Below, piece by piece: positions 46,799-55,807 of a DNA stretch of 64,000 nucleotides. How positions within the stretch are numbered: the stretch's first letter is position 1; every line of letters begins with the position of its first letter. The position numbers and the translations under genes were made by a program. The notes beneath the pieces are model-generated. The model worked only from the letters and a program-made list of their open reading frames with translations, was not told the origin of the DNA and searched no databases. The stretch lies in the NCBI RefSeq assembly GCF_022761125.1, contig NZ_JAKWJR010000002.1, positions 62,001 to 126,000 on the forward strand. The letters are read 5' to 3'. The stretch is from Nocardioides sp. SR21. GTDB lineage: Bacteria > Actinomycetota > Actinomycetes > Propionibacteriales > Nocardioidaceae.

Positions 46799-47612
46799 GC
46801 TTCGTCGCGGCCCTCTCGGCGGCCTCGAGGTCCTCGACGGTGACCAGTCGGACCTCCGCCGTACGCCGGCCGATCGCGAAGCGGACGTTCTGCGCGCGGC
46901 CGGCGCCGGCCCGGAACGGGTCGTCCTTCGGGCCGAACGCGAGCGCCGAGATCGAGTGGATCGCGTCGTCGACCCGCTGGGCGCGCTCGAGGTTCCAGGC
47001 GTAGCCGTGCCAGTGCAGGACGCGCTCGTAGATCTCGCGGTTCGACGGGGGCCGGGGGTAGTCGTCGGTGCCCGACAGCCAGGGCTCGGCCAGGGCGAGG
47101 GCGACGTACCACTCCCGCGACTCGCGCGGCAGGTGCGGCGCCGGCGCGGTGACGTTGGCGATCCCGTCGTCGGGCGGTGCCGGACGGGGCGCCGGCTCGG
47201 AGACCGAGGGGGTCACCTCGACGACGATCGAGAGGTCGTCGAACGTGTCGGGCCCGGTCTGCCGCCCGCGCATCACGACCAGCTGGTTCTCGCCCTCGTC
47301 GAGCAGCAGCGACATGCCCTCGGCCAGCGTCACCCGGCGGGCGCCACCCGGCGCGTCGAACAGGCTCGACACCTGGGTCTCGCCCGAGCCGTGCCAGCGC
47401 AGCCGCGCGATCTCCTCGCCGACCACGAGCTCACCGAGCAGCCGGGAGACGTGCGGGGCGCAACGGGGGAGCGCGATCGCGGTGGTGCGCAGGTCAGCCT
47501 CGAGGTCGTCCTCGGGCAGCGCGTGGTGCGGCGAACGGCCGAAGAGCAGCGTCTCGCCCGAACCGAGAGTCACCGTGGGGAGTCCCGATCCGCGCAGCGT
47601 CACCCGGAGCAC
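46779..47612 (-). CDS. FHA-like domain protein of the secretion locus
   Basis: 277 residues. Residues ~10-125 look like an FHA fold: LLFGRSPHHALP, PHVSRLLGELVVG at the place of the S-x-x-H phospho-Thr loop, and LLLDEGENQLVVM. Residues ~180-277 are helical with SNREIYERVLHWHGYAW and a basic end; this resembles a small HTH-like module, family not recognised. GTG start used; a TTG four codons upstream is possible. As first gene of the minus-strand array it may link Ser/Thr kinase signalling to secretion. Confidence 0.7.
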   Translation of the reverse strand: MLRVTLRGSGLPTVTLGSGETLLFGRSPHHALPEDDLEADLRTTAIALPRCAPHVSRLLGELVVGEEIARLRWHGSGETQVSSLFDAPGGARRVTLAEGMSLLLDEGENQLVVMRGRQTGPDTFDDLSIVVEVTPSVSEPAPRPAPPDDGIANVTAPAPHLPRESREWYVALALAEPWLSGTDDYPRPPSNREIYERVLHWHGYAWNLERAQRVDDAIHSISALAFGPKDDPFRAGAGRAQNVRFAIGRRTAEVRLVTVEDLEAAERAATKRNVPPT

Positions 47613-47674
47613 GTCTGGATCCAATCACAGAGACGTGGTGTACGAGTGTTCACTGAGTCGATAGGGTCGTCAGC

Positions 47675-48817
47675 ATGGGCTCGACCTGCTCGCCGACGTA
47701 CCCCCCGGCCTACGCCCCGACCTACCCCCCGACCTATTGGGACGCGCTCTCGCTGGTCTCCGAGGTCGCCGACGAGCTCGTCCTGCGCAGCGTGCGCGAC
47801 ACCCACGACGCCTGGGCCGACCGCGTCGGCGGCTACCCGGGGCGCGCGATCACCTCGGCGGTGTACGCCGGCGCCGGCCTCGGGCTGCGCGCCGCGTCGT
47901 ACGGCCTCGACAAGGTCGGTGCGCGCGGACCGCTGCTCGAGGACGGCCCGCGCGGCCGGTTCGTGAGCTCCGCGGTGAACGGACTCATCGGCGACCGGCT
48001 CGCCGCCGACCGGCCGCGGATGGCGATCACGATGGCGGTGCGCTCCGGCGGCCGCGACGTGGACCTGGGCGCGCTCTCCGAGACGTTCCCGGACGCGACC
48101 GGCCGGGTCGTGGTGTTCCTGCACGGGCTGTGCGAGACCGAGGCGTACTGGGACCGCGGCCCGGCTCCGACGTACGGCGAGGCGCTGGCCGGCGAGGGCT
48201 GGACTCCGGTGTTCCTGCGCGCGAACACGGGACTGGGGCTGCGGCCGAACGGCGTCGCGCTGTCCGCGCTGATGCAGCGGCTGGTCGAGGCGTGGCCGGT
48301 GCCGGTGACCCGTGTGGCGCTGGTCGGGCACTCGATGGGCGGGCTGGTGCTGCGGGCCGCCGGCGCGGTCGCCGCGGACGTCGAGTCGCCGTGGACCGAC
48401 CTCGTGTCGGACGTCGTGACGCTCGGGACGCCGCACCTCGGCGCGCCGATCGCGCGCGGCATCGGGCACGGCAGCCGCGGGCTCGCGCGACTGCCCGAGA
48501 CCGCGGCGTTCGGGCGGATCCTCGACTGGCGCTCGGCCGGCGTGCACGACCTCGTCGCGGGGCTCGCCGAGGACGTCCCGCCGCTGCCGCACGCGCGCTA
48601 CCGCCTGGTCGCGGCGACCATCACGACCAAGCCCCGGCACCCGGTCGGGCACGTCATCGGGGACTGGCTGGTGCGGGTGGAGTCGGCGTACGGCAGCCCC
48701 AGGCCCGGGGAGAGCCTGTTCCCCGGTGCCACCCGGCTGCACCTCGGGCGCACCGACCACTTCGGGCTGCTCAACCACCCGCGGGTCCACGAGGCTCTGC
48801 GAGAGTGGCTCGCATGA
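47675..48817 (+). CDS. Alpha/beta hydrolase (lipase/esterase)
   Basis: 380 residues. The N-terminus has a short Pro/Tyr repeat (PTYPP, YAPTYPPTY) and ~110 helical residues of unknown role. The hydrolase core has VVVFLHGLCE (oxyanion hole), the nucleophile in VGHSMGGLVLR near residue 222, LGTPHLGAP, and a late His in GRTDHFGLL. No signal peptide. It resembles PGAP1/class-2 lipase-like hydrolases; the substrate is unknown. TAGGGT ends seven bases before the ATG. The SRPBCC gene overlaps its stop by four bases. Confidence 0.85.
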   Translation: MGSTCSPTYPPAYAPTYPPTYWDALSLVSEVADELVLRSVRDTHDAWADRVGGYPGRAITSAVYAGAGLGLRAASYGLDKVGARGPLLEDGPRGRFVSSAVNGLIGDRLAADRPRMAITMAVRSGGRDVDLGALSETFPDATGRVVVFLHGLCETEAYWDRGPAPTYGEALAGEGWTPVFLRANTGLGLRPNGVALSALMQRLVEAWPVPVTRVALVGHSMGGLVLRAAGAVAADVESPWTDLVSDVVTLGTPHLGAPIARGIGHGSRGLARLPETAAFGRILDWRSAGVHDLVAGLAEDVPPLPHARYRLVAATITTKPRHPVGHVIGDWLVRVESAYGSPRPGESLFPGATRLHLGRTDHFGLLNHPRVHEALREWLA

Positions 48818-49278
48818 GCACTGCTGACCGCGAGCTCCGCGCCGAGGCCGACGTGGCCGCCCCGCCCGAGCGGGTGTGGGCACTGCTGACCGACTTCTCG
48901 CAGATGCCCGACTGGAGCCCCGAGCTGGTGAAGATGCTGCCGCTCAAGCCCGGCGGGCTGAGGCGGGGCCAGTGGTACCTCGGGATCAACCGGCGCAAGG
49001 CCGTGGTCTGGCCGACCCGCAGCGTGGTCGCGGAGCTCGATCCGGGCCGGTTGCTCGTGTGGGACACCACGTCGAGCGGCGCGCGGTGGATCTGGGAGCT
49101 GTCGCCGTCGGGCACCGGCACCCGCCTGGTGCACCGGCGGCCGGTCCCGAAGAAGCTGACCGGGCTCAGCAAGCTGTTCGCGGGCGCCTTCCTCGGCGGG
49201 GCCGAGGGGCACGCCGACGAGCTCGAGACCGGGATGGCCGAGACGGTCGCGCGGCTCCGGACCGCGGCGGAGTCGTAA
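48814..49278 (+). CDS. SRPBCC (START-like) family protein
   Basis: 154 residues. Polyketide-cyclase/START fold: [23 protein letters not shown] at the N-terminus is the family signature, with a hydrophobic pocket and a long C-terminal helix. It binds hydrophobic ligands. The ATGA overlap couples it to the lipase gene, so a lipid-related role is reasonable, without further evidence. Confidence 0.85.
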   Translation: MSTADRELRAEADVAAPPERVWALLTDFSQMPDWSPELVKMLPLKPGGLRRGQWYLGINRRKAVVWPTRSVVAELDPGRLLVWDTTSSGARWIWELSPSGTGTRLVHRRPVPKKLTGLSKLFAGAFLGGAEGHADELETGMAETVARLRTAAES

Positions 49279-49281
49279 ATC

Positions 49282-49292
49282 TGCTGTCGGCG
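49282..49292 (-). promoter_or_regulatory. Candidate ClgR-type site before clpP1
   Basis: On the minus strand CGCCGACAGCA matches 10 of 11 positions of the ClgR core CGCYNANRGCG as I recall it from Corynebacterium. It lies ~42 bases before the clpP1 -10 (TAGGGT, 49334-49339). ClgR activates clp operons in actinobacteria. The match is by eye and from memory. Confidence 0.3.
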
Positions 49293-49346
49293 AACAGCGG
49301 GGTATTGGCCGTGGAACTGTCGATGCTTGCGGCTAGGGTCGCTCTC

Positions 49347-49976
49347 GTGACCCAGAACTCCAGTCCTCAGCTCAACGGTGGCGCGGGCATGAACGTCCTC
49401 GACGACCACATCTACCAGCGCCTGCTGCGCGAGCGGATCGTCTTCCTCGGCTCCGAGGTGCGCGACCAGAACGCCAACGCGATCTGCGCCCAGCTGCTGC
49501 TGCTCTCGGCGGAGGACCCCGAGGCCGACATCTTCCTGCACATCAACAGCCCGGGTGGCTCGGTCGACGCCGGCATGGCGATCTACGACACGATGAACTA
49601 CATCCCGAACGACGTCGCGACCGTCGGCATGGGCCTGGCGGCCTCGATGGGCCAGTTCCTGCTCTGCGCCGGCACCAAGGGCAAGCGCTACGCCCTGCCC
49701 CACGCGCGGATCATGATGCACCAGCCGTCCTCCGGCATGGGTGGCTCCGCGTCCGACATCAAGATCCAGGCGCAGCAGTCGCTGCACATCAAGAAGGTGC
49801 TGCTCGAGCTGATCTCGGAGCACACCGGCCAGAGCGTCGAGCAGGTCACCGCCGACGCCGACCGCGACCGCTGGTTCACCGCCCAGCAGGCCATGGAGTA
49901 CGGCCTGGTCGACCAGGTCGTGAAGAGCGCCCGCGAGGCCGCCGACGACGGCCGCCCGGCCCACCAGAAGGACTGA
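49347..49976 (+). CDS. clpP1: ATP-dependent Clp protease proteolytic subunit 1
   Basis: 209 residues. The active site is complete: Ser in GLAASMGQF, His in IMMHQPS, Asp in the DRDRW region. It resembles mycobacterial ClpP1 ([16 protein letters not shown]) more than ClpP2. It forms a mixed tetradecamer with ClpP2 and degrades proteins delivered by ClpX/ClpC. The GTG is seven bases after TAGGGT, giving a leaderless start; ATGs at 49323 and 49389 are alternatives. Confidence 0.93.
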   Translation: MTQNSSPQLNGGAGMNVLDDHIYQRLLRERIVFLGSEVRDQNANAICAQLLLLSAEDPEADIFLHINSPGGSVDAGMAIYDTMNYIPNDVATVGMGLAASMGQFLLCAGTKGKRYALPHARIMMHQPSSGMGGSASDIKIQAQQSLHIKKVLLELISEHTGQSVEQVTADADRDRWFTAQQAMEYGLVDQVVKSAREAADDGRPAHQKD

Positions 49977-49981
49977 ACGAC

Positions 49982-50617
49982 ATGACGACCCCTGACCTGA
50001 GCCCGTCGATGAACTACTACATCCCCCAGTGGGAGGAGCGGACGTCGTACGGCTTCCGCCGCATCGACCCCTACGCCAAGCTGTTCGAGGACCGCATCAT
50101 CTACCTCGGCACGCCGATCTCCGACGACGTCGCCAACGCGGTGATCGCCCAGCTGATGTGCCTCGAGTCGATGAACCCCGACCAGGACATCCAGATCTAC
50201 ATCAACAGCCCGGGCGGCTCGTTCACGGCGCTGACCGCCATCTACGACACGATGAACTTCATCAAGCCCGACGTGCAGACGGTGTGCATCGGCCAGGCCG
50301 CCTCGGCCGCCGCGATCCTCCTCGCCGCCGGCACCCGCGGCAAGCGGATGGCGCTGCCGAACAGCCGGATCCTGATCCACCAGCCCTACACCGAGGGCAC
50401 CTTCGGCCAGACCTCGGACATCGAGATCCAGGCCAACGAGATCCTCCGGATGCGCGAGCTGCTCGAGAAGATGATCAGCGACCACAGCGGTCGCGACCCG
50501 GAGCAGGTGAGCCGCGACATCGAGCGCGACAAGATCCTGACCGCCGCCCAGGCCGTCGACTACGGCCTGATCGACGCCGTGATCGAGTCCCGCAAGGGCA
50601 CCCCGGTCCTCGCCTGA
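49982..50617 (+). CDS. clpP2: ATP-dependent Clp protease proteolytic subunit 2
   Basis: 211 residues. Ser is in IGQAASAAAIL, His in LIHQPY and the C-terminus is VIESRKGTP. The N-terminal PQWEERTSYGFRRIDPYAKLFEDRII is ClpP2-like. Encoded five bases after clpP1 with an AAGGA box; required partner of ClpP1. Confidence 0.95.
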   Translation: MTTPDLSPSMNYYIPQWEERTSYGFRRIDPYAKLFEDRIIYLGTPISDDVANAVIAQLMCLESMNPDQDIQIYINSPGGSFTALTAIYDTMNFIKPDVQTVCIGQAASAAAILLAAGTRGKRMALPNSRILIHQPYTEGTFGQTSDIEIQANEILRMRELLEKMISDHSGRDPEQVSRDIERDKILTAAQAVDYGLIDAVIESRKGTPVLA

Positions 50618-50752
50618 CCACGCCCGATGACCGGCCCCGGCGTACTTCGTGTCTGTGCCCCCCTCGGGGGTCGGCAGGAGGTACCGTCGGGGAGGTCTTC
50701 GGACCACTCGCTCGACCAGCACAGCCCGACCCAATTCGGAGGATGACCGCCC

Positions 50753-52036
50753 GTGGCACGCATCGGTGACGGAGGTGACCTGCTGAAGTGCTCCTTCTGC
50801 GGGAAGAGCCAGAAGCAGGTCAAGAAGCTGATCGCCGGCCCCGGCGTCTACATCTGCGACGAGTGCATCGACCTCTGCAACGAGATCATCGAGGAGGAGC
50901 TGAGCGAGGGCGCCGAGGTCAGCCTCGACGAGCTCCCCAAGCCCAAGGAGATCTTCGAGTTCCTCAACGCCTACGTCATCGGGCAGGAGCAGGCGAAGAA
51001 GTCCCTCGCGGTCGCGGTCTACAACCACTACAAGCGGGTGCAGGCCGGCCTCCAGCCCGTCTCGGGCAAGCACAGCAAGGAGGAGGTCGTCGAGGTCGCG
51101 AAGTCCAACATCCTCGTGATCGGACCCACCGGCTGCGGCAAGACCTACCTCGCCCAGACCCTCGCGCGGATGCTGAACGTCCCGTTCGCCATCGCCGACG
51201 CCACCGCGCTCACCGAGGCCGGCTACGTCGGTGAGGACGTCGAGAACATCCTGCTCAAGCTGATCCAGGCCGCCGACTACGACGTCAAGAAGGCCGAGAC
51301 CGGCATCATCTACATCGACGAGATCGACAAGGTGGCCCGCAAGGCCGAGAACCCGTCGATCACGCGCGACGTCTCCGGTGAGGGCGTCCAGCAGGCGCTG
51401 CTGAAGATCATCGAGGGCACCACCGCCTCGGTGCCGCCGCAGGGCGGCCGCAAGCACCCGCACCAGGAGTTCATCCAGATCGACACCACGAACATCCTGT
51501 TCGTGGTGGGCGGCGCGTTCGCGGGCCTCGAGCACATCATCGAGCAGCGGGTCGGCAAGAAGACCCTCGGCTTCACCGCGGAGGTCCGCGGCCAGGCCGA
51601 GCGCGAGGCCGAGGACCTGCTCGCGAAGGTCCGTCCCGAGGACCTCACGAAGTTCGGCCTGATCCCCGAGTTCATCGGCCGGCTGCCGCTGATCGCCAGC
51701 GTGTCCAAGCTCGACCAGGAGGCCCTGGTCCAGATCCTCACCGAGCCGCGCAACGCGCTGGTGAAGCAGTACCAGAAGCTCTTCGAGCTCGACGGCGTCG
51801 ACCTCGAGTTCACCGAGGAGGCGATCCAGGCGATCGCCGACCAGGCGATGGAGCGGGGCACCGGCGCCCGCGGTCTGCGCGCGATCATCGAGGAGGTCCT
51901 CCTCCACGTGATGTACGACGTGCCCTCGCGCGGCGACGTCGCGAAGGTGATCGTGACCCGCGAGGTCGTCACCGACGACGTCGCGCCGACCCTGGTGCCG
52001 CGCGAGTCCGAGGCCAAGAAGAAGAAGTCGGCGTAG
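50753..52036 (+). CDS. clpX: ATP-dependent Clp protease ATP-binding subunit
   Basis: 427 residues. The N-terminal zinc domain is CSFCGK and CDECIDLC. Walker A is [11 protein letters not shown], Walker [11 protein letters not shown]; the pore region has GTTASV, and the ClpP-binding loop is in the usual place. The RKHPHQEF pore-2 motif is present. Unfolds tagged proteins for ClpP1P2. GTG start after GGAGG at a rather long distance. Confidence 0.96.
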   Translation: MARIGDGGDLLKCSFCGKSQKQVKKLIAGPGVYICDECIDLCNEIIEEELSEGAEVSLDELPKPKEIFEFLNAYVIGQEQAKKSLAVAVYNHYKRVQAGLQPVSGKHSKEEVVEVAKSNILVIGPTGCGKTYLAQTLARMLNVPFAIADATALTEAGYVGEDVENILLKLIQAADYDVKKAETGIIYIDEIDKVARKAENPSITRDVSGEGVQQALLKIIEGTTASVPPQGGRKHPHQEFIQIDTTNILFVVGGAFAGLEHIIEQRVGKKTLGFTAEVRGQAEREAEDLLAKVRPEDLTKFGLIPEFIGRLPLIASVSKLDQEALVQILTEPRNALVKQYQKLFELDGVDLEFTEEAIQAIADQAMERGTGARGLRAIIEEVLLHVMYDVPSRGDVAKVIVTREVVTDDVAPTLVPRESEAKKKKSA

Positions 52037-52056
52037 TCCCTCTTGACGGGGCGGTC

Positions 52057-52090
52057 GGCCCGGGTGTGGACTTGATGGCCGGACCGGGCC
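52057..52090 (+). terminator. Candidate terminator after clpX
   Basis: GGCCCGG (52057-52063) pairs with CCGGGCC (52084-52090), loop 20 bases, 20 bases downstream of the clpX stop. The stem is short and no T-run follows, so confidence is limited. Confidence 0.35.
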
Positions 52091-52095
52091 ATCTC

Positions 52096-52162
52096 TGACT
52101 AGTCCATTCGGGCTATTTCCGTCCTTGGGGGCCTTCTCGACTTGTTGCGTCCGTGACTAGTC
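52096..52162. promoter_or_regulatory. Two TGACTAGTC repeats upstream of the Gly/His-rich protein
   Basis: TGACTAGTC occurs at 52096-52104 and 52154-52162 in the same orientation, each containing the palindrome GACTAGTC, 58 bp apart, the second ending 20 bases before the ATG. They look like paired operator sites. No regulator is identified. Confidence 0.4.
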
Positions 52163-52181
52163 GCGAACACTGGTGCTCGAC

Positions 52182-53057
52182 ATGACTCCTGTGCGCCGCC
52201 CTCGGCTCTTCCATGACCACAAGGCACCACTGGCCGCTTTCGTGCTGGTGGTGCTGACGAGCATGTTCATGATGGTCCACATCGCGCGCAGCGAAGCGGC
52301 GCCGGCCTGGCTGCGCAACGGTGCGTCCACCATCGCCGCGGGCCCGCTGCTCGTGCAGCGCGTGGTGAGCGGAGACCTCGTCGAGCGCACCCCCGAGCCT
52401 GTGGAGGCGCCGAAGGTCGTCACGGCCGCGGTGGAGCCCGTCGAGGACCCTGCCGCGACGTCTGAGGCCCGTACCCCCGGCACGGGCTCCCACGCCGGCT
52501 CGAACGCTGGCTCCCACGACTCCTCGCACGGCACCAAGCAGGGCCCGGGCCGCGAGCACGGCGGCCACGTCGGCCAGCCGATCGCCGCCGTCGACCCGGT
52601 CGAGACGCCCACCCCGACCGAGACCCCGACCCCGCAGTCGCCCGGCAAGGGCAGCCACGGCAACGGGTACGCCTGGGGTTGGGGCCACGACGACGACGAT
52701 GAGGACCAGGGGTCCGGCCAGGGCGGTTCCGGGACCGGTGGCGGCGACTCCCAGGACGACTCCGACGACGACGGCTGGGGCCACGGCAGCGGCCACGGCT
52801 GGGGCCACGGCGGCGGCTGGGCCCACGGCAGCAACGACGACGACGACGATGACGACCACAGCTGGGGCCACGGCAACGGGCACGGCTGGGGCGGTGGCTC
52901 GGGCGGTGGCTCGAGCCACGGCGGCAGCAGCCAGGGTGGCGGCTGGGGCCACGGCGGCGGTCACGGCGGCGGTCACGGCGGCGGCTACGGCGGCGGCCAC
53001 GGCAGCAGCCAGGGCGGCGGCTGGGGTCACGGCGGCGGCTGGGGCCACCACCGCTGA
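52182..53057 (+). CDS. Membrane-anchored Gly/His/Asp-rich low-complexity protein
   Basis: 291 residues. One hydrophobic segment (residues ~15-38, APLAAFVLVVLTSMFMMVHIA) serves as signal-anchor, followed by ~90 Pro/Ala/Thr residues. From residue ~140 the composition becomes extreme: WGHG, GGGHGG, acidic runs (DDDDED, and eight Asp/Asn near residue 225) and repeated SQGGG. Such His/Asp/Gly arrays bind divalent metals or form gel-like surface layers; no enzyme fold can be seen. A GTG three codons upstream is an alternative start. It lies between clpX and the convergent valS. Confidence 0.65.
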   Translation: MTPVRRPRLFHDHKAPLAAFVLVVLTSMFMMVHIARSEAAPAWLRNGASTIAAGPLLVQRVVSGDLVERTPEPVEAPKVVTAAVEPVEDPAATSEARTPGTGSHAGSNAGSHDSSHGTKQGPGREHGGHVGQPIAAVDPVETPTPTETPTPQSPGKGSHGNGYAWGWGHDDDDEDQGSGQGGSGTGGGDSQDDSDDDGWGHGSGHGWGHGGGWAHGSNDDDDDDDHSWGHGNGHGWGGGSGGGSSHGGSSQGGGWGHGGGHGGGHGGGYGGGHGSSQGGGWGHGGGWGHHR

Positions 53058-53078
53058 CGCCTACCTGGCAGCCAGGAC

Positions 53079-53098
53079 CCGCACGACTCGCCGTGCGG
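53079..53098. terminator. Bidirectional hairpin between Gly/His-rich gene and valS
   Basis: CCGCACG and CGTGCGG pair with a 6-base loop in the 57-base gap between the convergent stops. CCTGG-CAG-CCAGG (53064-53076) just before it forms a second small stem. Confidence 0.5.
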
Positions 53099-53114
53099 AC
53101 CCGGCGTGTCGCAC

Positions 53115-55730
53115 CTACTCCGCGACCGGAGCCAGCTCCGCGCTCACGGTCAGCTCGGTCGCCGATCCGTCGACGGTGAAGACCAGGTCACCGGTGATCC
53201 GGCCGGTCTTGCGCAGGTCGCCCTCGGCCTGCTCGGCGGCGCGGACCAGCGCCTCCGGGCCGGAGATCTCGACCCGGGACAGCTCGGCGCGCATCGAGAC
53301 CTTGGCGTTGGACTTCGCGCCACGGATGCCGATCAGCGCCGCGGAGACCGCGTCGAGGGTCGTGGGGTCGGTGGCGGCGGCGGAGCCGAGCTCGGCGACC
53401 GTCGGCCAGGCCGCGGTGTGGATCGAGCCCTCCTGCCACCACGACCACACCTCTTCGGTGACGTAGGGCAGGAACGGCGCCAGCAGCCGGAGCTGGACGT
53501 CGAGCGCGATCGCGAGCGCGGCGCGCGCCGAGACGGTGGCCGCGCCACCGTCCTCGTCGTACGCGCGCTCCTTGACCAGCTCGAGGTAGTCGTCGCAGAA
53601 CTCCCAGAAGAACTTCTCGGACGTCTCCAGGGCGGTCGTGTAGTCGTAGGCCTCGAACGCGTCGGTCGCCTTGGTGACGACGTCGGCGAGCTTGCCGAGC
53701 AGGGCGCAGTCGACCGGCTCGGAGACCTCGAACGGGTTCACGCTGGTCGCACCGACGCCGCCGAGGACGAACTTCGAGGCGTTGAGGACCTTCATCGCCA
53801 GCCGGCGGCCGACCTTCATCTGGGTCTCGTCGAACGGCGAGTCCAGGCCCGGGCGGGCCATCGCGGCGCGCCAGCGGACGGCGTCGGCGCCGTACTTGTC
53901 GAGGATGTCGGTCGGGACGACCACGTTGCCCTTCGACTTCGACATCTTCTTGCGGTCGGGGTCGAGGATGAAGCCCGACACCAGCGCGTGCGACCACGGG
54001 GCCGCGTTGTTCTCGAAGTCCGCGCGGACGACGCGCGAGAACAGCCAGGTGCGGATGATGTCGTGGGCCTGGGTGCACAGGTCCATCGGGAAGACCCGCT
54101 GCCACAGGTCGTCGTCGGACTCCCAGCCGCCCGCGATCTGCGGGGTGAGCGACGAGGTCGCCCAGGTGTCCATCACGTCGGGATCGCCGATGAAGCCGCC
54201 GGCCCGGCCGCGCTGGTCCTCGGCGTAGCCCTCCGGCGCGTCGGTCGACGGGTCGATCGGCAGCTGGTCCTCGCGGGGGAGGAGCGGGTGGTCGTAGTCG
54301 GGCTCCCCGTCGGCGTCGAGCGGGTACCAGACCGGGAACGGGATGCCGAAGAAGCGCTGGCGCGAGATCAGCCAGTCGCCGTTGAGGCCGCCGACCCAGT
54401 TGTCGTAGCGGTGCTTCATGTGGGTCGGGATCCACTGGATCTCGTTGCCGCGGTCGAGCATCTCCGAGCGGACGTCGGCGTCGCGGCCGCCGTTGCGGAT
54501 GTACCACTGGCGGGTTGCGACGATCTCGAGCGGCTTGTCGCCCTTCTCGTAGAAGTTCGTCATCCGCTGGGTCGGCTTCGGGTCGCCGTCCAGGTCTCCG
54601 CTCTCGCGGAGCGCGGCGACGACCGCCTCGCGGGCCGAGAACGCCGTCTTGCCCTTCAGCTCCTCGTACGCCGCCGCGGCGGGCTCGTGCGCCAGCCACT
54701 CCGGGGTCTCGCGCGACATCCGGCCGTCGCGGCCGATCAGGGTGCGGACCGGCAGGTCCAGCTCGCGCCACCAGGTCACGTCGGTGAGGTCACCGAACGT
54801 GCAGCACATCGCGATGCCGGCGCCCTTGTCCATCTCGGCGGCGGCGTGGGCACGGACCGGGATCTCGACGCCGAAGACCGGCGAGGTCACGGTGGTGCCG
54901 AACAGCGACTGGTAGCGCTCGTCGTCCGGGTGCGCGACCAGCGCGACGACGCTCGGGATCAGCTCGGGTCGCGTGGTCTCGATGAAGAGGGGCTCGCCGT
55001 CCGGCTTGTGGAACGCGACCCGGTGGTAGGCGCCGGCGTACTCACGCGCCTCGAGCTCGGCCTGGGCGACCGCGGTCTGGAACGTGACGTCCCAGAGGGT
55101 CGGCGCCTCCTGGAGGTAGGCCTCGCCGCGGGCGAAGTTGCGCAGAAACGCACGCTGGCTGACGACCTGCGCCTTCGAGCCGATCGTCGTGTAGTGCTGC
55201 TTCCAGTCGACCGAGAGGCCGAGGGTGCGCCACAGCTCCTCGAAGACCTGCTCGTCCTGCTGGACGAGCTCCTCGCACAGTGCGATGAAGTTCGGCCGGC
55301 TGATCGGGATCTGCTTCTTCGGGTCCGGCTTCTCCGGCGGCGTGAAGTCGGCGTCGTACGGCAGCGACGGGTCGCAGCGCACGCCGTAGTAGTTCTGCAC
55401 GCGGCGCTCGGTCGGGAGGCCGTTGTCGTCCCAGCCCATCGGGTAGAACACGGACTTGCCACGCATCCGCTGGAAGCGGGCGACCAGGTCGGTGTGCGTG
55501 TAGGAGAACACGTGGCCGACGTGCAGGCTGCCGCTCACGGTCGGCGGCGGGGTGTCGATTGAGTAGACGTTCTCGCGCGGCTGGGTGCGGTCGAAGGCGT
55601 AGGTGTCCTGCTCCTTCCACCGCGTGCTCCAGGTGGCCTCGAGGCCCTCGAGCGCAGGCTTGTCGGGTACGACGACGGCGCGGGGTGCTGCGCTCGTCGT
55701 GTCCGTGGCCTGGCTCTGAGTGTCGGTCAT
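53115..55730 (-). CDS. valS: Valyl-tRNA synthetase
   Basis: 871 residues, class Ia. [19 protein letters not shown] holds the HIGH-type motif (HVGH), and KKMSKSKGN the KMSKS loop. The editing (CP1) domain includes [22 protein letters not shown], and [19 protein letters not shown] follows. It ends in the anticodon-binding domain with no long C-terminal coiled coil, unlike E. coli ValS, and [10 protein letters not shown] places it with the archaeal-like branch used by many actinobacteria. TAGGAT ends seven bases before ATG (leaderless). Confidence 0.95.
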   Translation of the reverse strand: MTDTQSQATDTTSAAPRAVVVPDKPALEGLEATWSTRWKEQDTYAFDRTQPRENVYSIDTPPPTVSGSLHVGHVFSYTHTDLVARFQRMRGKSVFYPMGWDDNGLPTERRVQNYYGVRCDPSLPYDADFTPPEKPDPKKQIPISRPNFIALCEELVQQDEQVFEELWRTLGLSVDWKQHYTTIGSKAQVVSQRAFLRNFARGEAYLQEAPTLWDVTFQTAVAQAELEAREYAGAYHRVAFHKPDGEPLFIETTRPELIPSVVALVAHPDDERYQSLFGTTVTSPVFGVEIPVRAHAAAEMDKGAGIAMCCTFGDLTDVTWWRELDLPVRTLIGRDGRMSRETPEWLAHEPAAAAYEELKGKTAFSAREAVVAALRESGDLDGDPKPTQRMTNFYEKGDKPLEIVATRQWYIRNGGRDADVRSEMLDRGNEIQWIPTHMKHRYDNWVGGLNGDWLISRQRFFGIPFPVWYPLDADGEPDYDHPLLPREDQLPIDPSTDAPEGYAEDQRGRAGGFIGDPDVMDTWATSSLTPQIAGGWESDDDLWQRVFPMDLCTQAHDIIRTWLFSRVVRADFENNAAPWSHALVSGFILDPDRKKMSKSKGNVVVPTDILDKYGADAVRWRAAMARPGLDSPFDETQMKVGRRLAMKVLNASKFVLGGVGATSVNPFEVSEPVDCALLGKLADVVTKATDAFEAYDYTTALETSEKFFWEFCDDYLELVKERAYDEDGGAATVSARAALAIALDVQLRLLAPFLPYVTEEVWSWWQEGSIHTAAWPTVAELGSAAATDPTTLDAVSAALIGIRGAKSNAKVSMRAELSRVEISGPEALVRAAEQAEGDLRKTGRITGDLVFTVDGSATELTVSAELAPVAE

Positions 55731-55737
55731 GGAGGAA

Positions 55738-55747
55738 ATCCTAGGGT
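55738..55747. promoter_or_regulatory. Symmetric bidirectional -10 (ATCCTAGGGT)
   Basis: The minus strand has TAGGAT seven bases before the valS ATG; the plus strand has TAGGGT 60 bases before the GNAT ATG. The hexamers overlap at TA. The palindrome GAACGGCGTTC (55748-55758) follows at once on the GNAT side and may be a regulator site. Confidence 0.5.
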
Positions 55748-55807
55748 GAACGGCGTTCGCCGGAGAAACCGGTTGTGCGGGGCGGCCCGGGCTGGCTGAC
55801 TTCCGTC

